Positions 7,088-15,062 of a DNA stretch of 64,000 nucleotides are shown here, piece by piece (the first letter of the stretch is position 1; each line of letters opens with the position of its first letter). The position numbers and the translations under genes are program-made. The DNA is from Bacteroidota bacterium. Its GTDB lineage: Bacteria > Bacteroidota > Bacteroidia > B-17B0 > Aurantibacillaceae. Location of the stretch: contig JAJNDK010000009.1 of the NCBI GenBank assembly GCA_021156365.1, positions 62,001 through 126,000 of the forward strand, in the 5' to 3' direction. The notes beneath the pieces were generated by a model, which was not told where the DNA came from, made no database searches, and worked only from the letters and a program-made list of their open reading frames with translations.

Positions 7088-8008
7088 ATGAATAAAAAAA
7101 CCACAGTCCTCATCATTTCAATTCTCTTTGCAGTGATCGGTTTCCTGTCCTGGAAGCTGTATTCGGTAAGTCGTACTGATACCTGCGTAGCATTGCCCCG
7201 CGAAACTGAACAACCACAATTCTTCGCTTTATCCGTCATCGACACCATCGCTTCCAAAGAGCTGAACGAGACCCGCACCATCAATGTATACCTGCCGGAA
7301 GGTTATTCTCCGGATTCAGCTGCTACCTACCCGGTGATCTATCTCTTAGATGGCGGTATCGGAGAAGATTTCGTTCACATCACCGGCATTGTGCGTCACA
7401 ATACACAACCCTGGATAGCCCGCTTCCCCCGTTCGATCGTAGTAGGGATTGAGAATACCCTGCGAAGAAGGGATTTCACCTTCGCCGTTCCAAATCTTGA
7501 TTTTCTGGAACCGGCCGGTTTCAAAAAAGAGCAGTTCCCTGCTTATGGCGGCTCTGCAAAATTCATTTCTTTCATAGAAAAAGAATTGCAACCTTTTATA
7601 GAGAAGAAATACAAAACAAATGCGGGCAAAACGATCACAGGTGAATCATTAGGCGGGCTGTTAGCTACCGAGATCTTATTAAAACACCGGCACCTGTTCG
7701 ACACCTATATCATTATAAGCCCGAGCCTCTGGTGGAATAACCAATCATTGCTGGCGGAAGCACCGGATCTGCTAAACAAGGGAACAGATAAAAAAGTGAA
7801 AGTGTATATTGCCGCCGCCAATAAAGACGAAAACAAAGGCATGTATGACGATGCTGTTTTCCTGGACCAGCTGCTGAAAAAACACGCAGGAAAAAACCTG
7901 CAGGTGCATTTCGATTACCTGTCTGATGAAACACATGCCACCATTTTCCACCAGGCCGTCTACAATGCTTTCAGGACGCTCTATCCCAAAACAGCTGTAA
8001 ATAAATAA
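7088..8008 (+). CDS. Alpha/beta-hydrolase esterase (esterase D / Fes-like)
   Basis: A 306-residue membrane-anchored or exported hydrolase. Residues 6-27 are a signal anchor. The serine-hydrolase nucleophile elbow GESLGG places the catalytic Ser at 187, and DETHAT supplies a likely catalytic His at 283; an Asp or Glu around 247-257 could complete the triad. TRTINVYLPEGY and YPVIYLLDGG are typical of the putative-esterase family that includes S-formylglutathione hydrolase-like and enterochelin-esterase-like enzymes. Substrate unknown. It starts 12 bp after the DUF3592-like gene and may be cotranscribed with it. Confidence 0.82.
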   Translation: MNKKTTVLIISILFAVIGFLSWKLYSVSRTDTCVALPRETEQPQFFALSVIDTIASKELNETRTINVYLPEGYSPDSAATYPVIYLLDGGIGEDFVHITGIVRHNTQPWIARFPRSIVVGIENTLRRRDFTFAVPNLDFLEPAGFKKEQFPAYGGSAKFISFIEKELQPFIEKKYKTNAGKTITGESLGGLLATEILLKHRHLFDTYIIISPSLWWNNQSLLAEAPDLLNKGTDKKVKVYIAAANKDENKGMYDDAVFLDQLLKKHAGKNLQVHFDYLSDETHATIFHQAVYNAFRTLYPKTAVNK

Positions 8009-8038
8009 TGAGATCACGCAAAGGAATCAACTGTGTTG

Positions 8039-8977
8039 TTAATTCCTGATCAGCTTACCCTTCTTTATCGTCTTGTTTTTATTTCTCACTTTATAAAAAT
8101 AAACGCCTTTTTCCAGGAATGTTACATTTATTGAAGCAGTACCGGATACTGTAGTTTTCAATACCTCTTCTCCCATCAGGTTGTGCAAGATCAGTTCGCT
8201 TGTTTCTTCAATGCCGGTCGAAATATTCAGCTGATCCGTAAAAGGATTGGGGAATACCGTGACATTCGTTCCGGCATGTATTGCATTGATCCCCACGAAT
8301 GGCGGACAATTCTCTGCATCGGCAATCAATGAAACATCATCTATATAAATATACGAACGTGGATAATCGAAGGCTCCGCTGCCTGCACTTACGATAGCGG
8401 TATTTGCATCATCGGAAAAGTTTCCGATAGAGATATACGCATACCCCGAATCGGCAACAAAACAATATGAAAATGCTGTCCAGGACGTTTTATTCGTGAT
8501 AAAATTACCGGCAGTGTTCGACACCTGCGGCGTTTGTGTAAAAGGCAAATTGTCGTTTCTTGAAATCGGAACGGTGCTGAATAATGCACCAATAGCATCG
8601 GATCCGCATTTCGATTCATCAGCGAGGCTCACATACATGGTAAGAGCATATGTTTCACCAATCACCAATGGACTTATCAGCTGGGACCGGATATATTCTC
8701 TCCACTCAGCCATCGTACCGCCTGAATTCTTAATGATCATGCCATAGTATGCATTCCCGGAATGCGGGGCCTGGCTGCCCGCAAAATTAGAAGGCGTAGC
8801 AAAAAATGTATTTGAATTACAGGCTTGCATATAATCAGGTGTTCCCAAGGTAGGACTTATCCAGTTCAGGGCAGAATTGCAGGCCGAATTAGCTTCAAAA
8901 TCGCCATTGGCAATCAGGTTTTGTGCGGAAATGAATTTGCCGGAGAATAAAAACAATAGGATCAATAACCTGTTCAT
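8039..8977 (-). CDS. T9SS type A sorting domain protein, secreted
   Basis: A 312-residue exported protein. It has a signal peptide (MNRLLILLFLFSGKFISAQ), an NLIANGDFEANSACN opening that resembles carbohydrate-binding-like jelly-roll domains, and a C-terminal T9SS sorting domain from about residue 240 (VFPNPFTDQLNIS, LHNLMGEEVLK, FLEKGVYFYKV, KKGKLIRN). The cargo is expected to cross the outer membrane through the type IX system and be attached to or released from the surface. The frame is open further upstream, but the ATG at 8977 directly begins the signal peptide, so I chose it. Confidence 0.88.
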   Translation of the reverse strand: MNRLLILLFLFSGKFISAQNLIANGDFEANSACNSALNWISPTLGTPDYMQACNSNTFFATPSNFAGSQAPHSGNAYYGMIIKNSGGTMAEWREYIRSQLISPLVIGETYALTMYVSLADESKCGSDAIGALFSTVPISRNDNLPFTQTPQVSNTAGNFITNKTSWTAFSYCFVADSGYAYISIGNFSDDANTAIVSAGSGAFDYPRSYIYIDDVSLIADAENCPPFVGINAIHAGTNVTVFPNPFTDQLNISTGIEETSELILHNLMGEEVLKTTVSGTASINVTFLEKGVYFYKVRNKNKTIKKGKLIRN

Positions 8978-9027
8978 TTTGTGCCTGTTTTTATGGCAAA
9001 TATATCCTTTTACTTCATAAGATTGTG

Positions 9028-9035
9028 TACATTTG
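9028..9035 (+). promoter_or_regulatory. -7 box TACATTTG
   Basis: Perfect TAnnTTTG match ending 6 nt before the ATG at 9042, so the transcript would be leaderless or nearly so. Confidence 0.6.
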
Positions 9036-9041
9036 GTTCCT

Positions 9042-9470
9042 ATGCATACACAAAAACTAACTATATCCGACCTTTCTACCCTTCGTTTCATTTCCGAATA
9101 TCTGATCGACGGCGACGAAAAACCTTCTTTCGAACACCTCAGCAAACTCCTGGAAGACGACCGCACGTACATCTTTGCGGCTATCGACGATGAAACAGTG
9201 ATCGGCTATGCAGTGGCTTATCGTTTTCCTTCTCTCTACGAAACGGCACAGCTCGCTTATCTCTACGATATCGAAGTGGTGGAAGCTTTCAGGAAAAAAG
9301 GCGCAGGAAAAATGTTAGTGAATGCTGTGCGCGAAAAGCTGAAAGCAGAAGGCGTGACTGAGATCTGGCTGGGCACGGGAACCGATAATGCCGGAGGTCA
9401 GGCATTGTTTGCAGCTACCGGCGGCATCCGCTCCGGTGAGACCTTCAATGACTTTACCTTTACGCTGTAG
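9042..9470 (+). CDS. GNAT family N-acetyltransferase
   Basis: A 142-residue acetyltransferase. The GNAT core is visible as TYIFAAIDDETVIGYAVAYRF (strands 2-4), YLYDIEVVEAFRKKGAGKMLVNAVREKLKAEG (motif A with the acetyl-CoA pyrophosphate loop RKKGAGK) and LGTGTDNAGGQALFAATGG (motif B). The closest familiar pattern is that of AAC(3)-I-type and related small GNATs, but resistance activity cannot be inferred. I chose ATG 9042 because the longer frame starting at TTG 9033 begins inside the -7 box. Divergent from the T9SS cargo gene, with only 64 bp between them. Confidence 0.85.
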   Translation: MHTQKLTISDLSTLRFISEYLIDGDEKPSFEHLSKLLEDDRTYIFAAIDDETVIGYAVAYRFPSLYETAQLAYLYDIEVVEAFRKKGAGKMLVNAVREKLKAEGVTEIWLGTGTDNAGGQALFAATGGIRSGETFNDFTFTL

Positions 9471-9579
9471 GTTTACCTTATCCAAAGAGCTGTTCACCTC
9501 ATTCTGTCTTTATTAGCCGGATTAGTAGCTAACTTCAACGGAGTTACAACAATTCTCTAATCCATAAAAACAGGAAATC

Positions 9580-9768
9580 ATGAAAGCCATCAAATTCACC
9601 ATAGCATCTTTACTTATTTCCTTCCTCCTTGTTCCCCAGCTGTCCTGCATAGTGACGACCAGGCATGACAATGGCAAACACAAAGGCTGGTATAAGAACC
9701 CGAACAATCCCCACAACCCGAACACTACAAACCCGGGAAAAACCAAAGGGAAATCAAAAGGAAAATAG
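9580..9768 (+). CDS. Small lipoprotein, Lys/Asn/Gly-rich
   Basis: A 62-residue protein with a lipoprotein signal peptide ending LSC (lipidated Cys at about 23). The mature part is a short basic, Asn/Pro/Gly-rich tail: HDNGKHKGWYKN, then NNPHNPNTTNPGK and KGKSKGK. The HDNGKHKGWYKN phrase recurs in small Bacteroidota proteins often auto-labelled as quinol oxidase subunit 4, a name I consider unsupported. Envelope-located; function unknown. Confidence 0.7.
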   Translation: MKAIKFTIASLLISFLLVPQLSCIVTTRHDNGKHKGWYKNPNNPHNPNTTNPGKTKGKSKGK

Positions 9769-9876
9769 AGCGGAGTAAATCCTGCTCAGGATCATTCATA
9801 CCATATAAATACAGCGCAAAATAAACCGGATTTTCTCTCTCCGATAATTCTGTTATATTAGCTAAAAAAATAAACT

Positions 9877-10386
9877 ATGGTAAAATTTAACTTTCTTATT
9901 TTATTAGCGGCAGCAGTGATCCCGCTGATCATCGGATTTATCTGGTATCATCCAAAAGTGTTCGGAACCGCATGGATGAAAACAACAGGTGTAACGCCTG
10001 AAGACGGAAAAAAAATGAATATGCCATTGGTATTCGGTCTTACCTTTCTGTTTAGCTTTTTGATCGCCTTCGGTATGCAATTCGTGGTGATCCACCAGAT
10101 GTCGGTATTCTCCGTTCTTGCCAACGAACCGGGCATTATGGATCCGAATTCGGAAATGGGTAGCTGGCTGGTGAATTTCATGGCGAAGTACGGCAACAAT
10201 TTCCGCACTTTCAAACACGGTATGCTGCATGGAACTGTTTTCGGAATAATGTTCGTAACGCCGCTCATTGCCATCAATGCGATGTTCGAGCGCAAAGGCT
10301 TTAAATACATTGCGATCAATGCAGGTTACTGGATCGTGAGTCTGATGCTGATGGGAGGCCTGATCAGCGCTTGCCCGGGAAGCTAA
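9877..10386 (+). CDS. DUF1761 family membrane protein
   Basis: A 169-residue integral membrane protein with hydrophobic segments at about residues 6-23, 48-70, 110-130 and 138-158. The GFIWYHPKVFGTAWMKTTG motif after helix 1 and the HGMLHGTVFGIMFVTP region near residue 112 are the marks of DUF1761. Function unknown. It ends in Cys-Pro-Gly-Ser and is followed by a clear hairpin terminator at 10408-10456. Confidence 0.85.
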   Translation: MVKFNFLILLAAAVIPLIIGFIWYHPKVFGTAWMKTTGVTPEDGKKMNMPLVFGLTFLFSFLIAFGMQFVVIHQMSVFSVLANEPGIMDPNSEMGSWLVNFMAKYGNNFRTFKHGMLHGTVFGIMFVTPLIAINAMFERKGFKYIAINAGYWIVSLMLMGGLISACPGS

Positions 10387-10407
10387 TTAAAAAAATAGTT
10401 CTAAGAG

Positions 10408-10456
10408 AAAAGCCCCATGACAGTCCTGATAGCTATCGGGAGTCATGGGCTTTTTT
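10408..10456 (+). terminator. Terminator carrying a copy of the GATAGCTATC palindrome in its loop
   Basis: AAAAGCCCCATGAC and GTCATGGGCTTTTTT pair as a stem ending in a T run. The loop contains CCTGATAGCTATCGGG, a one-mismatch copy of the dispersed 16-bp palindrome, which suggests that the palindrome inserted into the loop of an existing terminator. Confidence 0.8.
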
Positions 10457-10515
10457 ATGCTTAACCCGCAATAATATTGTTTGCCAAAACTACTCTCAGC
10501 CAAAAGCTGCTGACA

Positions 10516-10611
10516 CCCTTCTCCCTGCGGGAGAAGGGGCGCGAAGACAGTGTGAAGGCCAGGTCCCGATAGCTATCGGGGGAGGGAGTACACCCAAACC
10601 CTGCGGCCTTC
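10516..10611. repeat. Composite intergenic palindromic element
   Basis: It contains three nested structures. CCCTTCTCCC-TGC-GGGAGAAGGG is a perfect 10-bp stem at 10516-10538. GAAGGCC (10554-10560) pairs with GGCCTTC (10605-10611). Inside that pair lies a perfect CCCGATAGCTATCGGG palindrome at 10565-10580. It occupies most of the gap between the DUF1761 and acyl-CoA dehydrogenase genes. Confidence 0.7.
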
Positions 10612-10630
10612 CATGTTAAAGAGCGTACAA

Positions 10631-10660
10631 CAAAAAAGCCCTCCGATCAGAGGGCTTCTT
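10631..10660 (-). terminator. Terminator of the acyl-CoA dehydrogenase gene
   Basis: Read on the minus strand: GAAGCCCTC, loop TGATCG, GAGGGCTTTTTTG. It lies 21 bp after the stop codon at 10681. Confidence 0.85.
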
Positions 10661-10680
10661 AATAAATATATGCAAGAATA

Positions 10681-11820
10681 TTAAGCCAATACCGATCTCG
10701 AGATCACGATCCTTTGAACTTCCGAAGTACCTTCATAGATCTGTGTGATCTTCGCATCGCGCATCAAACGCTCTACATGATACTCCTTCACATAGCCGTA
10801 ACCACCATGCACCTGCACCGCTTCCGTAGTTACCCACATCGCAGTTTCGGATGCAAATACTTTTGCCATGGCACTTGCCTGGTCAAAATTCATATGCTGG
10901 TCTTTCATCCATGCCGCTTTCAGGCACATCAGGCGCGAAGCCTCGATACGTGTAGCCATATCCGCTAATTTGAACTGGATCGCCTGGTGCTTGCAGATCT
11001 CTTTCCCGAAAGCTTTACGCTCTTTGGAATAAGCCAGCGCCAATTCGTAGGCGCCGCTTGCAATACCCAATGCCTGGGAAGCGATACCGATACGTCCTCC
11101 GGACAATACTTTCATCGCGAATTTGAAACCGAAGCCTTCTTCGCCAATGCGGTTTGCTTTCGGCACTTTCACATTGCTGAACATCAGTGAATGGGTGTCC
11201 GAAGCGCGGATGCCCATTTTATTTTCTTTTGGTCCTACAACGAAGCCTTCCATTCCTTTTTCAAGGATCAGGCAGTTGATGCCTTTGTGCCCCAATTCCA
11301 CATTTGTCTGAACCATTACGAGGTAAACAGAAGCACTGTTCCCGTTCGTGATCCAGTTTTTAGTCCCGTTCACGAGGTAGTGATCGCCCATATCGATACC
11401 GGTGGTACGCTGGGAAGTGGCATCCGATCCTGCTTCCGGTTCCGACAGGCAGAACGCGCCGATGATCTCACCTTTGGCCAGGGGCACTAAATATTTTTGT
11501 TTTTGTTCTTCGGTTCCGAAATATTCGAGACCCCAGCATACGAGTGAATTGTTCACGCTCATCACAACCGAGCAGGAAGCATCCACTTTGGAGATCTCTT
11601 CCATCGCGAGTACGTAAGAGATCGCATCCATTCCGCCTCCGCCGTATTTAGGATCTACCATCATACCCAGGAAACCAAGCTCGCCTAATTTTTTGATTTG
11701 TTCGGTCGGGAATTTCTGCAGCTCATCACGTTCGATCACACCGGGTTTCAATTCATTCTGTGCGAAATCACGCGCCGCTTTCTGGATCATTAAATGCTCT
11801 TCTGATAACTCAAATAACAT
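10681..11820 (-). CDS. Acyl-CoA dehydrogenase (short/medium-chain type)
   Basis: A 379-residue FAD enzyme, the usual family length. It oxidises acyl-CoA to trans-2-enoyl-CoA in beta-oxidation or branched-chain amino acid breakdown and passes electrons to ETF. Visible features are the N-terminal helical domain, CLSEPEAGSDA near residue 123 (flavin and substrate contact), WITNG near 156, the ERKAFGK motif near 270, HGGYGY near 340 and YEGTSEVQR at the end, in which Glu363 is in the position of the catalytic base of the butyryl/short-chain class. Single gene, divergent from anmK, with its own terminator. Confidence 0.92.
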   Translation of the reverse strand: MLFELSEEHLMIQKAARDFAQNELKPGVIERDELQKFPTEQIKKLGELGFLGMMVDPKYGGGGMDAISYVLAMEEISKVDASCSVVMSVNNSLVCWGLEYFGTEEQKQKYLVPLAKGEIIGAFCLSEPEAGSDATSQRTTGIDMGDHYLVNGTKNWITNGNSASVYLVMVQTNVELGHKGINCLILEKGMEGFVVGPKENKMGIRASDTHSLMFSNVKVPKANRIGEEGFGFKFAMKVLSGGRIGIASQALGIASGAYELALAYSKERKAFGKEICKHQAIQFKLADMATRIEASRLMCLKAAWMKDQHMNFDQASAMAKVFASETAMWVTTEAVQVHGGYGYVKEYHVERLMRDAKITQIYEGTSEVQRIVISRSVLA

Positions 11821-11856
11821 GGTCTTATATTTTTAATTATAAAAATCTTGAAGCCT

Positions 11857-11864
11857 CAAAAATA
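11857..11864 (-). promoter_or_regulatory. -7 box TATTTTTG for the acyl-CoA dehydrogenase gene
   Basis: Perfect TAnnTTTG on the minus strand, giving a leader of about 30 nt before the ATG at 11820. Confidence 0.5.
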
Positions 11865-11908
11865 GCCGATTTTCCCAAATAAAAAAACGGATACAGCGCG
11901 TAAATAAA

Positions 11909-11916
11909 TATATTTG
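11909..11916 (+). promoter_or_regulatory. -7 box TATATTTG, abutting the anmK start
   Basis: Perfect match ending 3 nt before the ATG at 11920; the in-frame TTG at 11914 lies inside the box. It suggests a leaderless transcript. Confidence 0.6.
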
Positions 11917-11919
11917 CAT

Positions 11920-12999
11920 ATGCCTTCCATCAAACGAAAAACAGCAGGATTCACCGTTATCGGCTTAATGTCAGGAACTTCACTCGACGGGCTGGACATT
12001 GCCTGCTGCGAATTCACGCGGAAGGGCAAAACCTGGAATTTCGATATAAAGGCCGCCGATACCATTCAATACAGCATTTCATTAGCTGAAAAGCTGGCAA
12101 AAGCGCACCTTATGCCTGCAGAGGAATTCTGGAGAACACATGTGGAATTCGGGCAATTCTGCGGAACGGAAGTAAAAAAATTCATACAGGCCAAACGGCT
12201 GAAACCAATGCTGGTAGCTTCTCACGGCCACACTGTCTTTCATCAGCCGGAGAATGGCTTTACCTGCCAGATCGGCGACGGAGCACAAATAGCAGTGCAT
12301 TCGGGACTTCTCACCATATGCGATTTCCGCAGCACCGATCTTGCATTAGGCGGACAAGGTGCTCCGCTCGTGCCCATCGGTGATACACAGCTCTTTTCGG
12401 AATACGATGCCTGCCTGAACATCGGTGGCATTGCCAACATCTCTTTCGTGAAAAGGAACAAAGTGCTGGCTTTCGATATCTGCCCGACTAATTTCCTGTT
12501 CAATTTTTACGCTGCTAGACAGGGAAAGAAATTCGACCGCGATGGTGAAATGGCGCGTGCAGGAAGAGTTTATAAAATGGTCCTGAACCAAATGGATAAG
12601 CTGGACTACTACCACACCGAAGGCTACAAATCCATCGGCCGGGAGTGGATAGAGCAGGAAGTGATCAGCCTGCTCGAAAGGAACGGACTGTCCATAGAAG
12701 ACAAACAGGCCACCTGCGTGGAACATGCCGCGCAACAGATTGCGAAGGTGCTGAATACACATAAGATCAAAAGACTTTTGATAACCGGAGGCGGCGCTTA
12801 CCACAGCTTCCTGCTCGAACGGATAAAGGCCTACACAAAATGCAGGCTGATACTCCCCGATAAAAAGATCATCGAATACAAAGAGGCCCTTATCTTTGCT
12901 TTCCTGGGCCTGCTCCGATACGAGAACAAGGTCAATTGCCTGAGCAGCGTTACCGGCGCCAAAAAGGACAATAGCGGCGGGGCTGTTTACCTGCCTTAA
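11920..12999 (+). CDS. anmK: Anhydro-N-acetylmuramic acid kinase
   Basis: A 359-residue kinase of the actin/Hsp70 ATPase superfamily. It phosphorylates and opens 1,6-anhydro-MurNAc from peptidoglycan turnover to MurNAc-6-phosphate in the cytoplasm. Diagnostic motifs are GLMSGTSLDGLDIACCEF at residues 14-31 (phosphate-1 loop), VASHGHTVFHQP near 94-105, GQGAPLVPIGD near 145-155, LNIGGIANIS near 168-177 and LLITGGGAYH near 288-297. The start at ATG 11920 follows from the -7 box. Its link to wall recycling is compatible with mltG at 22158, though the two are not in one operon. Confidence 0.93.
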   Translation: MPSIKRKTAGFTVIGLMSGTSLDGLDIACCEFTRKGKTWNFDIKAADTIQYSISLAEKLAKAHLMPAEEFWRTHVEFGQFCGTEVKKFIQAKRLKPMLVASHGHTVFHQPENGFTCQIGDGAQIAVHSGLLTICDFRSTDLALGGQGAPLVPIGDTQLFSEYDACLNIGGIANISFVKRNKVLAFDICPTNFLFNFYAARQGKKFDRDGEMARAGRVYKMVLNQMDKLDYYHTEGYKSIGREWIEQEVISLLERNGLSIEDKQATCVEHAAQQIAKVLNTHKIKRLLITGGGAYHSFLLERIKAYTKCRLILPDKKIIEYKEALIFAFLGLLRYENKVNCLSSVTGAKKDNSGGAVYLP

Positions 13000-13521
13000 A
13001 TTATCCAGGCTTTTTTTTGACGAACAGCAAATAATACAGCCAGCTTTCGGAACGATAAATCCTGCATACAACTACACCTTTTGGTGTAGCAACAAATACA
13101 CCCTTCACTGTATTTGTCGGTACAGGCGGTTTATTTATTTTTGAACCGGACTAAGCGGGACCCGGTTAAAGCTCCTTAGCTTACCAGCATTGTATCTTAT
13201 TCCGGAAAATACGTTATGGAAATTGACGGTTAAGTTATGGAAAGCCGGGGCTAAAAACGTCTCATCTACGTATGAAGCTAATCAAATGGATCGGCTGAAA
13301 GTGTTATTTATTGAGTAAACGGCGGAAAAAAGCCCTGAACAATTTGTACATTTATATAAGATCATAACCGGAAAGAAAAGGGGATAACCTCCTGATCTGA
13401 AAAAGTATAGAGAAAACTGTTACCGGAATTTGTTATATAGTGCAGGAACTACTTCATAGAAACAATTACAGACAAAGAATCTCCATAAACCAATAATTTA
13501 CTAATCAAAAAAATCAGAAGC
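13000..13521. other. Gene-free stretch with one small hairpin
   Basis: No reading frame of note in 522 bp. The one clear structure is CTACACC-TTTT-GGTGTAG at 13072-13089, a perfect 7-bp stem. The rest is AT-rich and probably holds the promoter and leader of the T9SS cargo gene at 13522, but no convincing -7/-33 pair is visible. Confidence 0.5.
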
Positions 13522-14535
13522 ATGAAAAAACGATTACTCTTTATCAGTTCAACCCTTGTTTGCCTCGCAGGAAGCCTGGCAGCGCAAACACTCACCGCCA
13601 CCGGCACCAATCCTGTAGTAGGAGATGTGTATATAATGAATGTAGGTAGCTATACCAGTCCGGGAACTGCGGGCGCCAATCAAACCTGGAACCTGAGCGC
13701 TATCGGAACAGGTACGGCACAAACCACCAACATGGTTACTCCTGCCTCTACTCCCGGAGGAAGCTCATTCCCGGGAACCAATGTATGTGCAAGTGCAGGC
13801 TCCGGTTATTATTCCTACTATACAACCTCCGCTTCGGCCTGGCAAAACGGTGGTGTATTGGGCACAAACGGTACAATTCCTTATTCCGACAAGGAAGACC
13901 TGATGCGCTTTCCTTTCAGTTATACGAACACCTACACAGATCCCTTTGCTGCTACCTGGGTATCAAGTGGAGGCTATACCACTTATCGTTCCGGCTCTGT
14001 AACGGTTACAGCGGACGGTTACGGAACATTAACGACCCTGGCAGGAACATTCAGCAACGTAATGCGGGTACATTTTCATGAGGTTTACCAGGATTCCACC
14101 GATTTCGGAGGCTTTCCGTATGTGATCGAATACGATAATGATGAATACATGTGGTACCTCAATGGTAACCGCGGACCCATTGCAGCGGTGTATACGATCA
14201 TGGTCAACGGAAGCCCTTCTACTGTTGGTTTGTATAAACCTACTGTGGCTGTCGGCATAGATGAGAACACGGAGAACGACCAGTTGTTCACACTTTTCCC
14301 GTCTCCTGCAAGTGACCAGGTATCTATCCGCACAAAAGGATTGAACGATGTGGAAACCATCCGGATCAGTTCTATCTCCGGTGCAGGAGTAGCACAAATG
14401 AATGCCGCAGAGGTTTTCACAACAAACGGAAATTATACGCTTGATGTATCCACATTGCCTTCCGGAATTTACTTTGTAGAGCTGACAAATAAAGAAGGTG
14501 TTTCGGCCAGGAAGAAATTAGTCGTTACAAAATAA
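13522..14535 (+). CDS. T9SS type A sorting domain protein, secreted
   Basis: A 337-residue exported protein. Signal peptide MKKRLLFISSTLVCLAGSLAAQ; a Thr/Ser/Gly-rich beta domain of about 230 residues (for example SGYYSYYTTSASAW, TLTTLAGTFSNVMRVHFHEVY) of unknown function; then a C-terminal sorting domain from about residue 258 (TLFPSPASDQVSIR, ISSISGAG, LPSGIYFVELTNKEG, ARKKLVVTK). FPSPASD replaces the commoner YPNP motif. Expected at the cell surface or in the medium via T9SS. Monocistronic with a strong terminator at 14558. Confidence 0.85.
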   Translation: MKKRLLFISSTLVCLAGSLAAQTLTATGTNPVVGDVYIMNVGSYTSPGTAGANQTWNLSAIGTGTAQTTNMVTPASTPGGSSFPGTNVCASAGSGYYSYYTTSASAWQNGGVLGTNGTIPYSDKEDLMRFPFSYTNTYTDPFAATWVSSGGYTTYRSGSVTVTADGYGTLTTLAGTFSNVMRVHFHEVYQDSTDFGGFPYVIEYDNDEYMWYLNGNRGPIAAVYTIMVNGSPSTVGLYKPTVAVGIDENTENDQLFTLFPSPASDQVSIRTKGLNDVETIRISSISGAGVAQMNAAEVFTTNGNYTLDVSTLPSGIYFVELTNKEGVSARKKLVVTK

Positions 14536-14557
14536 TTTTTTCTTCTCCTTTTTCCTG

Positions 14558-14593
14558 ATCCCCGGTCCTCTTATCAGGAACCGGGGATTTTTT
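14558..14593 (+). terminator. Terminator of the T9SS cargo gene at 13522
   Basis: ATCCCCGGT and ACCGGGGAT form a perfect 9-bp stem, followed by a T run. Confidence 0.88.
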
Positions 14594-14635
14594 ATTATTT
14601 TTGGACATACGGAACAATAAATTCCGGATCGGCAA

Positions 14636-14998
14636 ATGAACCTGGTGTATGTTTTTATAGGCGGCGGTATCGGCAGTGTATGCAGGTGGGGCATTTCACT
14701 CGGCCTTAAAAATATGCCTGTTTCACTTCCCTGGGCAACGCTGATCGCCAATGTGGTTGCCTGTATTGTTTTTGCAGGCGTCATTGTATTCTACAAAAAC
14801 CAGTCTTTCACTTCCGATAGCTACAAGCTGATCCTGCTCACCGGTTTTTGCGGCGGCCTGAGCACCTTCTCCACCTTCAGCTATGAAACGATGGAGCTGA
14901 TGAAAGCAGGAAGCTATCTGTATGCAGGCATCAATGTCGCAGCCAACATCCTGCTTTGTTTCCTGTGCTTTTATTTCATCGGTTTTAACAAATCCTGA
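14636..14998 (+). CDS. crcB: Fluoride exporter CrcB/Fluc
   Basis: A 120-residue channel protein with four membrane helices, the standard length. Fluc forms antiparallel dimers that let fluoride leave the cytoplasm. The family motifs are present: GGGIGSVCRW at residues 9-18 (usual GGxxGAxxRY), LIANVVACIVFAG with the pore Asn, and GFCGGLSTFSTFSYE near 78-92 containing the Phe-box. A -7 box TATTTTTG at 14596-14603, overlapping the tail of the preceding terminator, gives a leader of about 30 nt; I did not recognise a fluoride riboswitch in it. Confidence 0.93.
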   Translation: MNLVYVFIGGGIGSVCRWGISLGLKNMPVSLPWATLIANVVACIVFAGVIVFYKNQSFTSDSYKLILLTGFCGGLSTFSTFSYETMELMKAGSYLYAGINVAANILLCFLCFYFIGFNKS

Positions 14999-15026
14999 GC
15001 CCCTGATATTTGTGTCCCTGTGGGTG

Positions 15027-15056
15027 TTGTAGCCAGCAATTAATTCCTTATTTTTG
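15027..15056 (+). promoter_or_regulatory. Promoter of lgt (TTG, 19 bp, TATTTTTG)
   Basis: TTG at 15027-15029 and TATTTTTG at 15049-15056 fit the Bacteroidota -33/-7 arrangement. The -7 box ends 6 nt before the ATG at 15063, implying a leaderless or near-leaderless transcript. Confidence 0.65.
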
Positions 15057-15062
15057 GGGCTT

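Noticed and set aside
8978-9172. N-terminal extension of the T9SS cargo protein at 8039-8977
   Set aside because: The extension lies before a complete signal peptide and overlaps the divergent GNAT gene and its promoter.
11191-11617. Plus-strand frames inside the acyl-CoA dehydrogenase gene
   Set aside because: Shadows of a confidently identified gene on the minus strand; no family features.
14596-14635. Fluoride riboswitch before crcB
   Set aside because: The leader after the -7 box is only about 30 nt, too short to hold the riboswitch with its pseudoknot, and no signature is visible.
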